The notes under the pieces are model-generated. The model had not been told where the DNA came from and made no database searches. It saw only the letters and a program-made list of their open reading frames with translations. From Rhodospirillales bacterium (GTDB lineage Bacteria > Pseudomonadota > Alphaproteobacteria > Reyranellales > Reyranellaceae): a stretch of DNA of 64,000 bases. Shown here one piece after another: positions 33,233 through 42,523 of the stretch. Where the stretch lies: assembly GCA_016699855.1 (NCBI GenBank), contig CP064988.1, positions 496,001 through 560,000 of the forward strand. Reading direction: 5' to 3'. The position numbers and the translations under genes were made by a program. Positions within the stretch are counted from its first letter, which is position 1; each line of letters begins with the position of its first letter.

Positions 33233-34447
33233 ATGTCCGCTGCCGCCGCGCCGACGGGCGCACTCTCCGGCCTCAAGGTGATCGACCTCTCGCGCGTGCT
33301 CGGCGGACCCTACTGCGCGCAGATGCTCGCCGACCACGGCGCCGACGTCGTCAAGGTCGAGCCGCCGCTCGGTGACGAGACGCGCGGCTGGGGGCCTCCG
33401 TTCGACGCCGAGGGAATCTCCGCCTACTTCGCCGGCATCAACCGCAACAAGCGCAAGATCGCGCTGGATCTGACCAAGCCGGCCGGCCGCGACGTGCTGT
33501 TGCGGCTGCTGGCCGACGCCGACGTTCTGATCGAAAACTTCAAGACCGGCACTATGGAGAAATGGGGCATCGGCTTCGACGAGGTGCTGCAGACGCGTTT
33601 CCCGCGGCTGATCCACGCCCGCGTCACCGGCTTCGGCGCCGACGGGCCGATGGGCGGCTTCCCCGGCTACGACGCGATGGTGCAGGCCTGGGCCGGCCTT
33701 GTCTCGGTCAACGGCGCGCCCGACAGCGGCCCCGTGCGCATCGGCGTGCCGGTCGTCGACCTCGCCACGGGCATGAACGCCTGCATGGGCATCCTGATGG
33801 CGCTGTACGAACGGCAGCGATCGGGCAAGGGGCAGTTCGTCGACGCCACGCTCTACGACAGCGCCGTCGCCCTGCACCAGCCGCACGCGCCCAACTATTT
33901 CATGGGCGGATTGACGCCGAAGCTCTACGGCAACAGCCACGGCAACCTCGCGCCCTACGCCAACTTCCCGACCAAGGGCCGCAACATCGTCGTCGGCGCC
34001 GGCAACGACGCGCAGTTCCGCAAGCTGGTCCAGCTGCTGGGCAAGCCGGAGCTGGCCGACGATCCGCGCTTCCGCACCAACAAGGACCGCGTCGCCAACA
34101 AACCGGCGCTCGAGGCGGAGTTGCGCGACCTGACCAAGGACCGCGACGGCGAGAGCTTCGCCACGTCGCTGATGGAGAACGGCGTTCCTTCCGGCGCCGT
34201 CCTGCAGGTGCCCGACGTGATGGAGCATCCGCACACGAAGCACCGCGGCATGGTCTGGGAGAAGGACGGCTACCGCAACGTCGGCAACCCGATCAAGCTC
34301 TCGCGCACCACGCCCGTCGTGCGCAGCAAGCCGCGCAAGTTCGGCGCCGACACCCGCGCGGTGCTGGCCGAGGCCGGGTACAACGCCGCCGAGATCGATG
34401 CCATGCTCGCGGCCGGAACGGCGCTCGACACGGCGAAGAAAGGCTGA
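33233..34447 (+). CDS. CaiB/BaiF family CoA-transferase
   Basis: A 404-residue family III CoA-transferase. LKVIDLSRVLGGPYCAQMLA opens it, HGADVVKVE follows, and the catalytic Asp is at about 176 (PVVDLATGMNACMG). The family moves CoA between acyl-CoAs and free acids such as oxalate, carnitine or succinate derivatives. AGGAG lies before the ATG. It leads a three-gene plus-strand unit with a hydratase and an SDR, probably a CoA-linked acid degradation route. Confidence 0.92.
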   Translation: MSAAAAPTGALSGLKVIDLSRVLGGPYCAQMLADHGADVVKVEPPLGDETRGWGPPFDAEGISAYFAGINRNKRKIALDLTKPAGRDVLLRLLADADVLIENFKTGTMEKWGIGFDEVLQTRFPRLIHARVTGFGADGPMGGFPGYDAMVQAWAGLVSVNGAPDSGPVRIGVPVVDLATGMNACMGILMALYERQRSGKGQFVDATLYDSAVALHQPHAPNYFMGGLTPKLYGNSHGNLAPYANFPTKGRNIVVGAGNDAQFRKLVQLLGKPELADDPRFRTNKDRVANKPALEAELRDLTKDRDGESFATSLMENGVPSGAVLQVPDVMEHPHTKHRGMVWEKDGYRNVGNPIKLSRTTPVVRSKPRKFGADTRAVLAEAGYNAAEIDAMLAAGTALDTAKKG

Positions 34448-34478
34448 ACGCGCCGTCGCGCGCGACCGGAGGACGATC

Positions 34479-35234
34479 ATGACACCGACCGACATCGAGG
34501 CCGCCGCGGCTGCCCTGCTCGACGCGCGGCGCCGCGGCGCGCAGGTCGCCCCGCCCGGGCCGCCGCCGGCGAGCGACGACGACGCCTACGCCATCCAGGA
34601 CCGGGTCGCGCGCGACCTGGGCCCGCCCGACGGATGGAAGACCGGCGCCAAGACGCCGGACGCCACGCCGAACTGCGCGCCGATCCTACGCGGCGACGTC
34701 GTGCCCGGGCCGGCGGTGTTCGATCCCGCGAAGATGCATATGATCGGCGTCGAGGCCGAGGTGGCGTTCCGCTTCGCACGCGATCTGCCGGCCTCGCCCG
34801 CCGCGCCGTCCCAGGACGAGGTGCTCGGCGCGATCGGATCGGCGCACGTCCTCATCGAGGTCGTCGACACCCGCTGGCGCGAGTACAAGTCGCTCGATCC
34901 GCTCTGGCCGCTGGCGGACAACGGCATGGACCGGGCGCTCGTGGTCGGGCCGGAGTTCGCCGACTGGCGCACGCGCGACTACGCCAACCAGCCCGTCAAG
35001 CTGCTGGTTGACGGCGCGCCGCTGGTCGACCGGATCGGCGGGCTGACCGGTGGATCGCCCCTGCGGCTGGTGACGTGGCTGGCGCGGCACGTCGTCACGC
35101 GGCGCGGCGGGCTGCGCGCCGGGCAGGTCGTCACGACCGGGTCCTGGGTCGGACTCCAGTTCACGCGGCCCGGCACGCGGGTCGAGGCGGTGTTTCCCGG
35201 CCTCGGCGCGACCAGCGTCTCGTTCCCCACCTGA
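34479..35234 (+). CDS. 2-keto-4-pentenoate hydratase / fumarylacetoacetate hydrolase family protein
   Basis: A 251-residue protein of the MhpD-type FAH superfamily: GWKTGAKT, VEAEVAFRFARDL and EVVDTRW supply the acidic metal ligands, and GLGATSVSF is near the end. Typical members hydrate 2-oxopent-4-enoate from aromatic meta-cleavage; the exact substrate is unknown. GGAGG precedes the ATG, 31 bases after the CoA-transferase stop. Confidence 0.87.
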   Translation: MTPTDIEAAAAALLDARRRGAQVAPPGPPPASDDDAYAIQDRVARDLGPPDGWKTGAKTPDATPNCAPILRGDVVPGPAVFDPAKMHMIGVEAEVAFRFARDLPASPAAPSQDEVLGAIGSAHVLIEVVDTRWREYKSLDPLWPLADNGMDRALVVGPEFADWRTRDYANQPVKLLVDGAPLVDRIGGLTGGSPLRLVTWLARHVVTRRGGLRAGQVVTTGSWVGLQFTRPGTRVEAVFPGLGATSVSFPT

Positions 35235-35265
35235 CCGCCCCTCCCATCAGAGGAGACGAAACCGA

Positions 35266-36114
35266 ATGTTCCAGACCGACCTGCTGAAAGGCAAACGCAT
35301 CCTCGTCACCGGCGGCGGCACCGGGTTGGGCCAGAGCATGGCGCGGCGCTACCTCGAGCTCGGCGCCGAAGTGGCGATCTGCGGCCGGCGCGTCGACGTG
35401 CTCGAGAAGACCGCGCAGGAGTTCCGCGACGCCATCCCCGGCGCGGCTGTCGAGACCTATGGCTGCGACGTGCGCGTGCCGTCGGCGGTCGAGGAGATGC
35501 TCGACCGGATCTGGGAGAAGCGGTCGCTCGACATCCTCGTCAACAACGCCGCCGGCCAGATCCTGGCGCAGACCCACCGCATGTCGCACCGCGCCGTCGA
35601 CTCGGTGCTGAACATCGTGCTGCATGGCTCGGCGTACTGCACGTTCGGCGCCGGCCGGCGCTGGATCGAGGCCGGCGAGCGCAACAAGGTCGTGATGTCG
35701 ATCCTGACGCTGTCGGCGCTCCAAGGGACCGCCTTCACCGTCCCCTCGGCCATGGCCAAGGCCGGCGTGCTGGCGATGACCAAGAGTCTAGCCGTCGAAT
35801 GGGGACCGAAGGGGATCCGCACCTGCGCCATCGTCCCCGGTCCGTTCCCGACCGAGGGCGCGTGGTCGCGCCTGCGGCCGCAGGGCGCCGGACGCACTCC
35901 AGCCGAGGCCGCCATCCCGCTCGGCCGGGTCGGCGAGCACATCGAGTTGGCGAACCTCGCGGCATACCTCGTGTCGGACCAGGCCGGCTACATCAACGGC
36001 GAGCATGTCGTGATCGACGGTGGCCGCCAGTACATGAGCGGCGGCGGCTCGAACACCGGCGAGATGCTGCACTGGACCGACGCGCAGTGGGACGCGATCC
36101 GGCCGAAGAAATGA
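35266..36114 (+). CDS. SDR family oxidoreductase, 2,4-dienoyl-CoA reductase-like
   Basis: A 282-residue SDR with TGGGTGLGQSMA (nucleotide site) and NNAAGQ. The usual catalytic Tyr is replaced: the sequence is PSAMAKAG where YxxxK would be expected. Loss of Tyr with AVEWGPKGIRT after it is a feature of the 2,4-dienoyl-CoA reductase branch, which uses other residues. This fits an auxiliary beta-oxidation role with the acyl-CoA genes. The last gene of the 33233-36114 unit. Confidence 0.83.
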   Translation: MFQTDLLKGKRILVTGGGTGLGQSMARRYLELGAEVAICGRRVDVLEKTAQEFRDAIPGAAVETYGCDVRVPSAVEEMLDRIWEKRSLDILVNNAAGQILAQTHRMSHRAVDSVLNIVLHGSAYCTFGAGRRWIEAGERNKVVMSILTLSALQGTAFTVPSAMAKAGVLAMTKSLAVEWGPKGIRTCAIVPGPFPTEGAWSRLRPQGAGRTPAEAAIPLGRVGEHIELANLAAYLVSDQAGYINGEHVVIDGGRQYMSGGGSNTGEMLHWTDAQWDAIRPKK

Positions 36115-36132
36115 CCCCCGAGCCAGGCGCGA

Positions 36133-37014
36133 TCACGACGCGCGGCGCCTCATGTCGTACCACCACGTGAACAGGCCGCTGGCGACGATGACGGTCGCGC
36201 CGAGCAAGGTCCAACCATCCGGGATGTCGCCGAATACCAGCGCGCCCAGCACCGTCGCCCAGACCAGCAGCGTGTAGCTGTAGGGCTGGACCGACCCCGC
36301 CTCTGCGTAGTCCAGCGCCTTGATCAGCGCGAAATGCGCCAGCGCGCCGACCAGCGCGATGCCGGCGAGCAACGCCCAGCCCAGCGGATCGGGCCAGCGC
36401 CACTGCCACGGCCCGACCAGCGTCGTCGCGGCGAACGCCACGAAGGCGGACCACACCAGCGTCGTCTCCGGAGCGTCGTCGCGCGCGCTCAGCCGCACGA
36501 GGATCTGGTAGGCGCCCCACAGGACGGCGCCGAGCGACGGCAGCAGCAGCGGCCAGTCCAGCGTCTGGAACCCCGGCCGCACGATCAGCAAGACGCCGAT
36601 GAACCCGGCGCCAACCGCGAGCCAGCGCGCCGCGCCGGCACGCTCACCCAGGAACAGCACGCCGAGCGCGATCACGATCAACGGCGATGTCGCGGCGACG
36701 GCGTGCGTGTCGGCCAGCGGCAGATAGGCGAAGGCGAGCACGAAGACCGCGCTCTCCACCACCGCCAGCAGCGCGCGCCCGGCCTGCAGCAACGGCCGCG
36801 TCGTCCGGGCCGCGGCACGCAAGCCGGTGCGGCGGACGACGAACCAGGCGAACAGGCAGAAGAACGCGTAGCGGATCCACAGCACCTGGCCGATCGCGTA
36901 GTCCGCGACCATCCACTTGCTCATCGCGTCCATGCTGGCGAAGCCGAACATCGACGCGACGGTGAACGCCGCGCCCAGCGCCGGACGCTGCCGGCGGAGC
37001 GGCGGCGCGCTCAT
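36133..37014 (-). CDS. EamA/DMT-family transporter
   Basis: A 293-residue membrane protein with about ten helices in two EamA repeats. Start ATG at 37014 is used because upstream codons are Arg-rich and overlap the thioesterase. The family exports metabolites; substrate unknown. It follows the thioesterase and enolase-superfamily genes on the same strand. Confidence 0.87.
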   Translation of the reverse strand: MSAPPLRRQRPALGAAFTVASMFGFASMDAMSKWMVADYAIGQVLWIRYAFFCLFAWFVVRRTGLRAAARTTRPLLQAGRALLAVVESAVFVLAFAYLPLADTHAVAATSPLIVIALGVLFLGERAGAARWLAVGAGFIGVLLIVRPGFQTLDWPLLLPSLGAVLWGAYQILVRLSARDDAPETTLVWSAFVAFAATTLVGPWQWRWPDPLGWALLAGIALVGALAHFALIKALDYAEAGSVQPYSYTLLVWATVLGALVFGDIPDGWTLLGATVIVASGLFTWWYDMRRRAS

Positions 37015-37027
37015 CGCGGCGTCCCGG

Positions 37028-37504
37028 TCAAGCGCGCGTGCCGCCCATCCGGGCGACGACATCGTCCGGCACGCGTCGCGCCGCGAAAGCGCCGGGCCGG
37101 GCGGGATCGCCCACGACCCAGCACCGCGCCTCGTGGCCATGCGCGACGCGCGAGCCATCCGCGCGGTGGACGGCGTGGACGACGCGGAACGAGCTGTTGC
37201 CCCATCTCTCGACCTTGCTCTCGACCACCAGCCGGTCGCCCGGTTGCACGGTCGACTCGAAGGTTCCGGCCGCGTTCAGGATCGGGATGTCGACGCCGCC
37301 CAGCTCCTCCCGCATCGCGCGGCGGTCGATTCCCGCCGCCCAGAACAACCGCCACGTTCCCTGATCCCACCATCGGAAATAGGTCGGATAGAAGATGATC
37401 CCGGCGGGATCGCTGTCGCCCCACTCGACCGTGACGCGGTGGCGCACCGCCGGCGGCGCGCCGGCCGCCGCGGCGATCGCCTCATAGTCGGCCACATCGT
37501 TCAT
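37028..37504 (-). CDS. Acyl-CoA thioesterase (4HBT family)
   Basis: A 158-residue hot-dog-fold protein. WGDSDPAGIIFYPTYFRWWD (about residues 28-47) carries the catalytic Asp of the 4-hydroxybenzoyl-CoA thioesterase type. The ATG at 37504 gives the normal length; a longer ORF upstream overlaps the next gene. It is located between the enolase-superfamily gene and EamA carrier in one run of same-strand genes. Confidence 0.88.
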   Translation of the reverse strand: MNDVADYEAIAAAAGAPPAVRHRVTVEWGDSDPAGIIFYPTYFRWWDQGTWRLFWAAGIDRRAMREELGGVDIPILNAAGTFESTVQPGDRLVVESKVERWGNSSFRVVHAVHRADGSRVAHGHEARCWVVGDPARPGAFAARRVPDDVVARMGGTRA

Positions 37505-37520
37505 AGCGTCCTCCAGCGCG

Positions 37521-38675
37521 TCACGGCGCGCGCGTCTCGCGCCGCTCGACGAGCCACCGGGCGGCGCCGTCGAGGTCCGGCTCGACGCCGATACCCCGCG
37601 CGGGAGGAAGCGTGAAGGCGCCGTCGACAAGCTCGGGGAACGGCCGGATCAGCGCGGAGCGCAGCGGATTGTCGTTGGCGTCGACCTCCAGCGTCCCGCC
37701 GCCGCCCACCGCCAACAACGCGTGCGCGGAGTGCATCAATCCGACGCCACCGCTCAGCCAGTGCGGGCAGTAGCGCTTGCCGGCGGCGACGGCGGCGCGG
37801 CCGACCTCGACGCAGCCCGACACGCCGCCCCACTTACCGATGTCGGGCTGGATGACCCGCAGCCAGTCGCCGGCGACGGCGACGTCAAGATCGTCGCCCC
37901 GCAGGTTCTCGCCGCCGGCGAGCTCCGCGCCGCACAGCGCCGCGATATCGCGCCACACGTCGATCGGCGTGTCGGCGGCGACCGGTTCCTCGACCCAGTC
38001 CAGGTCGAACGGTGCCAACCCCGGCGCCATACGCCGGGCGTCGTCGACCGACCACCCTTGGTTCACGTCGACCATCAGGCGCTCGCCCGGGCGCATCGCC
38101 GCGCGCAACTTCCGGAGGTTGGCAAGATCGCCCGCCTCGGCAAACCCGATCTTCTGCTTGAACGCACGGTAGCCCGCCGCGCGCGCCCGCGCCGCCATCT
38201 CGGGTCCGTCACCGGGGTTGAGCCCGCTGGCGTAGACCGGCACAGGACGGAGATCGCCGCCCAGCATCCGGCACAGCGGCAGCCCGGCCCGGCGCGCGGC
38301 GAGATCCCATACCGCGCAATCGAGCCCGGCCAGAGCGCTCGCCACCGGTCCCGGTTCGCCGCTCTGGATCGCCCAGACATGGGTCTGCGCGGTCAGCCGC
38401 CGCCAGAAGGCCGTGGGATCGGTGATCGTGACCCCGACCGCGCGCGCCGCCACGGCGCGGTGCAGCGTCGTCGCGCGGTGCGTCGCGCCGAAAGACGGGA
38501 AATTGCTCCAGATCTCGCCCCAGCCGTGGGCGCCATCGCGGTCCTCGACGCGCACCAGCACCGCGACGCGTTCGGAGAACGTGCCGAACGCCGCGACCAC
38601 GGGCGTGTCGATGGGCACGCGGAAGACAAACGTCTCGACGCGCGCGAGCGTGAACGGGCGGTCGAGCGGACTCAT
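37521..38675 (-). CDS. Mandelate racemase/muconate lactonizing enzyme (enolase superfamily) protein
   Basis: A 384-residue enolase-superfamily enzyme. The KxK is at 173/175 (FKQKIGF), metal ligands D203 (MVDVNQGW), E229 (WVEEP) and E256 (GGENLR), and the Asp-His pair D278 (IQPDIG) and H305 (CPHWLSGG). This set is of the mandelate racemase type, so racemisation or acid-sugar dehydration is likely, but the substrate cannot be read from sequence. Confidence 0.9.
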   Translation of the reverse strand: MSPLDRPFTLARVETFVFRVPIDTPVVAAFGTFSERVAVLVRVEDRDGAHGWGEIWSNFPSFGATHRATTLHRAVAARAVGVTITDPTAFWRRLTAQTHVWAIQSGEPGPVASALAGLDCAVWDLAARRAGLPLCRMLGGDLRPVPVYASGLNPGDGPEMAARARAAGYRAFKQKIGFAEAGDLANLRKLRAAMRPGERLMVDVNQGWSVDDARRMAPGLAPFDLDWVEEPVAADTPIDVWRDIAALCGAELAGGENLRGDDLDVAVAGDWLRVIQPDIGKWGGVSGCVEVGRAAVAAGKRYCPHWLSGGVGLMHSAHALLAVGGGGTLEVDANDNPLRSALIRPFPELVDGAFTLPPARGIGVEPDLDGAARWLVERRETRAP

Positions 38676-38703
38676 GGGAACACGCGGCGGGCGGTCCGTG
38701 GCG

Positions 38704-40257
38704 CTATTCGGCGGCGCGCGGCAGAGCCGCCCGCGTTCCGATCTCAGCCAGCGTCCGGGCGAGCGCGTCTCCCTCCGGATCGGCCAGCGCCGCGACCCGG
38801 GCGCTCGCCACGGCGTCCGCCGCGACGCGCGCCGGAATCGCGCCCGTCAGCGCCGGCGCGACCACCTCGCGCTCGATGCGCGCGTAGTTCTCCGTACCGC
38901 GCTTGTGGGTGTCGCCATAGCCCTTGATCAACCGCGCGCATTCCGAGATCTCGCGCGCCAGACCGATGTCCAGAACGGCGGCGCGTCTGACCTGCTCGAG
39001 CCAGCGGTCGATCTGCCCCTGCTCCTCGGCGTAGCGATGGGTGCGCGGCCGCCAGCGGCGCAGCTTCGACAGGAGCCATAGGCGAAGGAAACCGAGGATC
39101 GACGTGGTCTCCACGCGCATCGACCAGTAGGCGGTGCCAAGCCGACCAGTCCGCTCGCCCCAGCGGATGAAGGCGCGCGCCAGACCCGGCGGCAGGATGG
39201 CGGCGATCTCCTCGATCCCCGGCTTGAAATGCTCCGTCACCACAACCGGCTGGCCGTCGCCGGCGCGGACGTCGCGGCGGACACGCGCGAAGCGGTCGGC
39301 CGACACCTTGGCCTGCGCCACGCGGATCACGTCCTCGAAAGACATGCGCACGGCGAGGTGGCGCGCCGTCTCCCGTGTCAGCGCGCCGTCGCCACCGGCC
39401 GACGCCTCGGCGGCCCGCACGGTCTCGACGCGGTCGAGAAATAGGTCCGCATAGGCGACGCCCTGGTACTGGACCAGCCGGCGCACGCCCTCCTCGACGA
39501 TCGCCAACGCCGCGTCGAACGGCGCCCGCGCCAGCAGCGCGCGGGCACGCGCCAGCGGCGCCCCGGCGCCGGCATCGGCCGCCGCGCGGCGGGTGGCCTC
39601 GCGCGCCAGCTCTTCGAGATCGCCGCGTGCGTGCGCGAGGCCGAACCGGAAACCGGCGAGATTGGCCGCGACCGCCTTGCCCCCCGCCTTCACCGCCGCT
39701 TCGAACGCCTCGACCGGAACCGGCGTCCGGCCGGTGCCGGCCAGCGCCCCGAGCAACACGGCGTTGAGCACGCCGCCGCTCTCCTCAGCCGCCTGCTCCA
39801 TGTCGAACAGCACGCGGTCGTGGCTGAACTCCTTCACCGCGCGCAGGAGCTGGCCGGTGTCGAACCTGCCGTCGCCCATCGCCAGCCGCTCGGACATGGC
39901 GAAGACGCGGTGGGTCGAGGCGATCAGCGTGGTGCGGTCGGGCGACATCCAGCCGTTGGCGGCGGCGCGCGCCGCCTCCATCAGCTCGGTCGCCATCATC
40001 ACGTCGACCTCGCCGAGCGCGGGATTGAGTGCCAGCACCGGCCGCGCGTTGCGGCGCCGGGCGGCGTCGGGCGGCACGATCTCGACATAGTAGGTCGTGG
40101 CGCCGGTGCGCTGCGCCACGCCCGGGATCGAGGTCGACTGCACGACGAATCCCGCGCCGGTCGCCGCCGCCACGATCCAGTCGGTGAGCACGCCGCCACC
40201 CTCGCCGCCCATCGCGGCGATGAGGATCGCGACCCGGTCCGCCGGCGCGGCGCTCAT
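38704..40257 (-). CDS. iorB: Indolepyruvate oxidoreductase subunit beta (IorB-like, with C-terminal DUF6537)
   Basis: A 517-residue protein: an N-terminal 2-oxoacid:acceptor oxidoreductase gamma domain (about 1-190, AMGGEGGGVLTDWIV at the start) followed by a longer C-terminal region (about 230-500) as in DUF6537. Together with IorA it should oxidise indolepyruvate-type aryl 2-oxo acids to acyl-CoA. It is 4 bases after the IorA stop. No electron acceptor gene is adjacent. Confidence 0.87.
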   Translation of the reverse strand: MSAAPADRVAILIAAMGGEGGGVLTDWIVAAATGAGFVVQSTSIPGVAQRTGATTYYVEIVPPDAARRRNARPVLALNPALGEVDVMMATELMEAARAAANGWMSPDRTTLIASTHRVFAMSERLAMGDGRFDTGQLLRAVKEFSHDRVLFDMEQAAEESGGVLNAVLLGALAGTGRTPVPVEAFEAAVKAGGKAVAANLAGFRFGLAHARGDLEELAREATRRAAADAGAGAPLARARALLARAPFDAALAIVEEGVRRLVQYQGVAYADLFLDRVETVRAAEASAGGDGALTRETARHLAVRMSFEDVIRVAQAKVSADRFARVRRDVRAGDGQPVVVTEHFKPGIEEIAAILPPGLARAFIRWGERTGRLGTAYWSMRVETTSILGFLRLWLLSKLRRWRPRTHRYAEEQGQIDRWLEQVRRAAVLDIGLAREISECARLIKGYGDTHKRGTENYARIEREVVAPALTGAIPARVAADAVASARVAALADPEGDALARTLAEIGTRAALPRAAE

Positions 40258-40261
40258 GCCG

Positions 40262-42415
40262 TCACTCCGCCGGAACCGTCGCCGGCGCCGCAGGCTTTCC
40301 CTGCAGCGCGCCGATCACGGCCGAGCGCAGGCGCCACTTGACCCGGTCCCACCAGGTCGGGTTCTGCACGACGTCGGCGCGGTAGAAACTCGGGCACAGC
40401 ACGGCGGCGTCGGCGACCTCGCCGCACAGGCCGCAGCCGACACAGCCGTTGTTGACCGACGCGACCGGATCGGTGCGCAGCGGATCGGAGCTCGGCTTGA
40501 TCGTGAGCGAAGGGCAGCCCGACAGGCGGATGCAGGAATGGTCACCGGTGCAGACCTCGTCGTCGATGCCGTAGCGCGTGCGCACGACGCGCTCGCCGCG
40601 CGCCAGCGCCGCGGCCTGCTGCGGCCTTATCCGGCGCTGGCGGGCCAGCTGGCACTCGCCGTCGGCGATGACGACCTTCAATCCCTTCTCGCGCGTCGTG
40701 AACGCCTCGGTGAGCGTCCGCATCATCGCGCCTACGCCGTAAGTGCGCTGCGTCCGCAACCATTTCACGCCCACGGCGCGAAGGGTCGCGGCGATGTCCG
40801 ACGTCTGGGTCTCGTCGCGGCGGTTGCCTTGGCTCGACGGCAGCCACTGGGCGCCGGTCGCCGAGGTGTAGCCGTTCTGCATGATCACCAGCACGCCGTC
40901 GGCGCGGTTGAACAACGCCGAGGACACGCCGGACAGCAGCCCGTTGTGCCAGAACCCGCCGTCGCCCATCACCGTCAGCGTCCGCCGCCCCATGAAAGAG
41001 CCGACGCCGGCGGCGGCGGCCAGAGACATCCCGTAGCCGAGGATGGAGTTGCCGAGGCTGAACGGCGCGAACGTCGCGAAGGAGTGGCAGCCGATGTCGG
41101 TCGAGACGTGCAGCTTGCCGATCCGACGCTCGACCAGCTTGATCGCGGTGAACACCGGGCGTTCGGGGCAGCCCGTGCAGAACCCCGGCGGCCGCAGCGG
41201 CAGCGCGCCGACGGCGGCCAGCGCCCGAGCGCGCCGTTCCCGCCCGGCGGCGAACCGCGCCGCGTGCGCCGAGAGGTCGACGTCCGGCCGCGCCTCGGCC
41301 AGGAACCGCAGGAGCCCGTCGGTGAGCACCTCGGCGGTGTACTCGCCGGCCATCGGAAACGGATCCTTGCCGCGCACGCGCGTCTGGATGTCGGCCTTGC
41401 GCAGGATCGAGTCGATCGCGGTCTCGAGGAAATTGGGACTGCCCTCCTCCACGACGAGGACGTGTCGCTTGCCGGCGCAGAAGCCGGCGATCTGGTCGGG
41501 AACGAGCGGATGGACGACGTTGAGGACCAGCGTCGGCACCCGCGTGTCGCCGAACGCGTCCGCCAGGCCGAGTCGCTCCAACGCGCGCAGCGCGACGTTC
41601 GTCAAGCCGCCCTGCACGATCAGTCCGACGTCGTCGAGATCGCCCGGAAGGACTTCGTTGAGGCCCTCCTCGACGATGAACCGCCGCGCGGCCGGCATGC
41701 GGACCTCGAACTTCACGCGCTCCTGCGCGTAGGTCGACGGCGGATGCGAGAGCTTGGCGTAGTCGTGCGCCGCCGGCTCGGCGAGCAGGTGGTTGCGCGA
41801 GATCGCCGGCGCGACGTTACGCCGGGCCGTGAACTCCCCGGTCACGTGGCAGGCGCGGATGCGCAGATCGAGCATGACCGGCGTGCTGGACCGCTCCGAC
41901 AGCTCGAAGCCCTTCTCCACCAGCTTGACGATGGTCGGCAGGTCGGGGCGGGGATCCATCAGCCAGACGGAGGATTTCAACGCGTAGGCCTGGGTCCGCT
42001 CCTGGATGACGGAAGCGCCCTCGCCGTAGTCCTCGCCCACGACGATCAGCGCGCCGCCGACGACGCCCGCCGAAGCGAGGTTCGACAGCGCGTCCGAGGC
42101 GACGTTGGTGCCGACGATCGATTTCCACGTGACGCAGCCGCGGATCGGGTAGTTGATCGACGCCGCCAGCAGCGCCGCGGCCGACGCCTCGTTGGCGCAG
42201 GTCTCCAGATGGACGCCGAGTTCGTCGAGCAGGTCCTGGGCGTCGACCAGAACGTCCACGAGGTGCGATACCGGCGCGCCCTGATAGCCGCCGACGTAAC
42301 CCACGCCGGATTGCAGGATCGCCTTGGTGACCGCGAGGATGCCTTCGCCGCGGAACGTCTCGCCGTCGCCGAGCCGTAGCGACTTGACCTCTTCGCTGAA
42401 CGACCGCTCGGCCAT
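40262..42415 (-). CDS. iorA: Indolepyruvate ferredoxin oxidoreductase subunit alpha (IorA-like)
   Basis: A 717-residue thiamine-diphosphate enzyme subunit: pyrimidine-binding domain, a TPP-binding domain (CTGCPERP, MGDGGFWHNGLLS), and a C-terminal pair of Cys clusters (CTGDHSCIRLSGC and CVGCGLCGEVADAAVLCPS) for iron-sulfur centres. It oxidatively decarboxylates aryl 2-oxo acids to acyl-CoA with ferredoxin as acceptor. It heads the iorA-iorB operon. Confidence 0.92.
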   Translation of the reverse strand: MAERSFSEEVKSLRLGDGETFRGEGILAVTKAILQSGVGYVGGYQGAPVSHLVDVLVDAQDLLDELGVHLETCANEASAAALLAASINYPIRGCVTWKSIVGTNVASDALSNLASAGVVGGALIVVGEDYGEGASVIQERTQAYALKSSVWLMDPRPDLPTIVKLVEKGFELSERSSTPVMLDLRIRACHVTGEFTARRNVAPAISRNHLLAEPAAHDYAKLSHPPSTYAQERVKFEVRMPAARRFIVEEGLNEVLPGDLDDVGLIVQGGLTNVALRALERLGLADAFGDTRVPTLVLNVVHPLVPDQIAGFCAGKRHVLVVEEGSPNFLETAIDSILRKADIQTRVRGKDPFPMAGEYTAEVLTDGLLRFLAEARPDVDLSAHAARFAAGRERRARALAAVGALPLRPPGFCTGCPERPVFTAIKLVERRIGKLHVSTDIGCHSFATFAPFSLGNSILGYGMSLAAAAGVGSFMGRRTLTVMGDGGFWHNGLLSGVSSALFNRADGVLVIMQNGYTSATGAQWLPSSQGNRRDETQTSDIAATLRAVGVKWLRTQRTYGVGAMMRTLTEAFTTREKGLKVVIADGECQLARQRRIRPQQAAALARGERVVRTRYGIDDEVCTGDHSCIRLSGCPSLTIKPSSDPLRTDPVASVNNGCVGCGLCGEVADAAVLCPSFYRADVVQNPTWWDRVKWRLRSAVIGALQGKPAAPATVPAE

Positions 42416-42523
42416 TCCCGTTCCCCGCTCCGCGGGCGCGCCCGTGGCGTTCCCGACATCGTTGGATCGACCTAAGGCGCGGCTCGGGCCGGTGTCAAAC
42501 GCTTTCCCCGGGCGCCGCCGCGA

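Noticed and set aside
31652..34495. A 947-codon minus-strand frame extending the UbiA gene upstream
   Set aside because: Beyond 32539 it is antisense to the CoA-transferase and low in family-like features; a GGGAGGT-preceded GTG gives the natural N-terminus.
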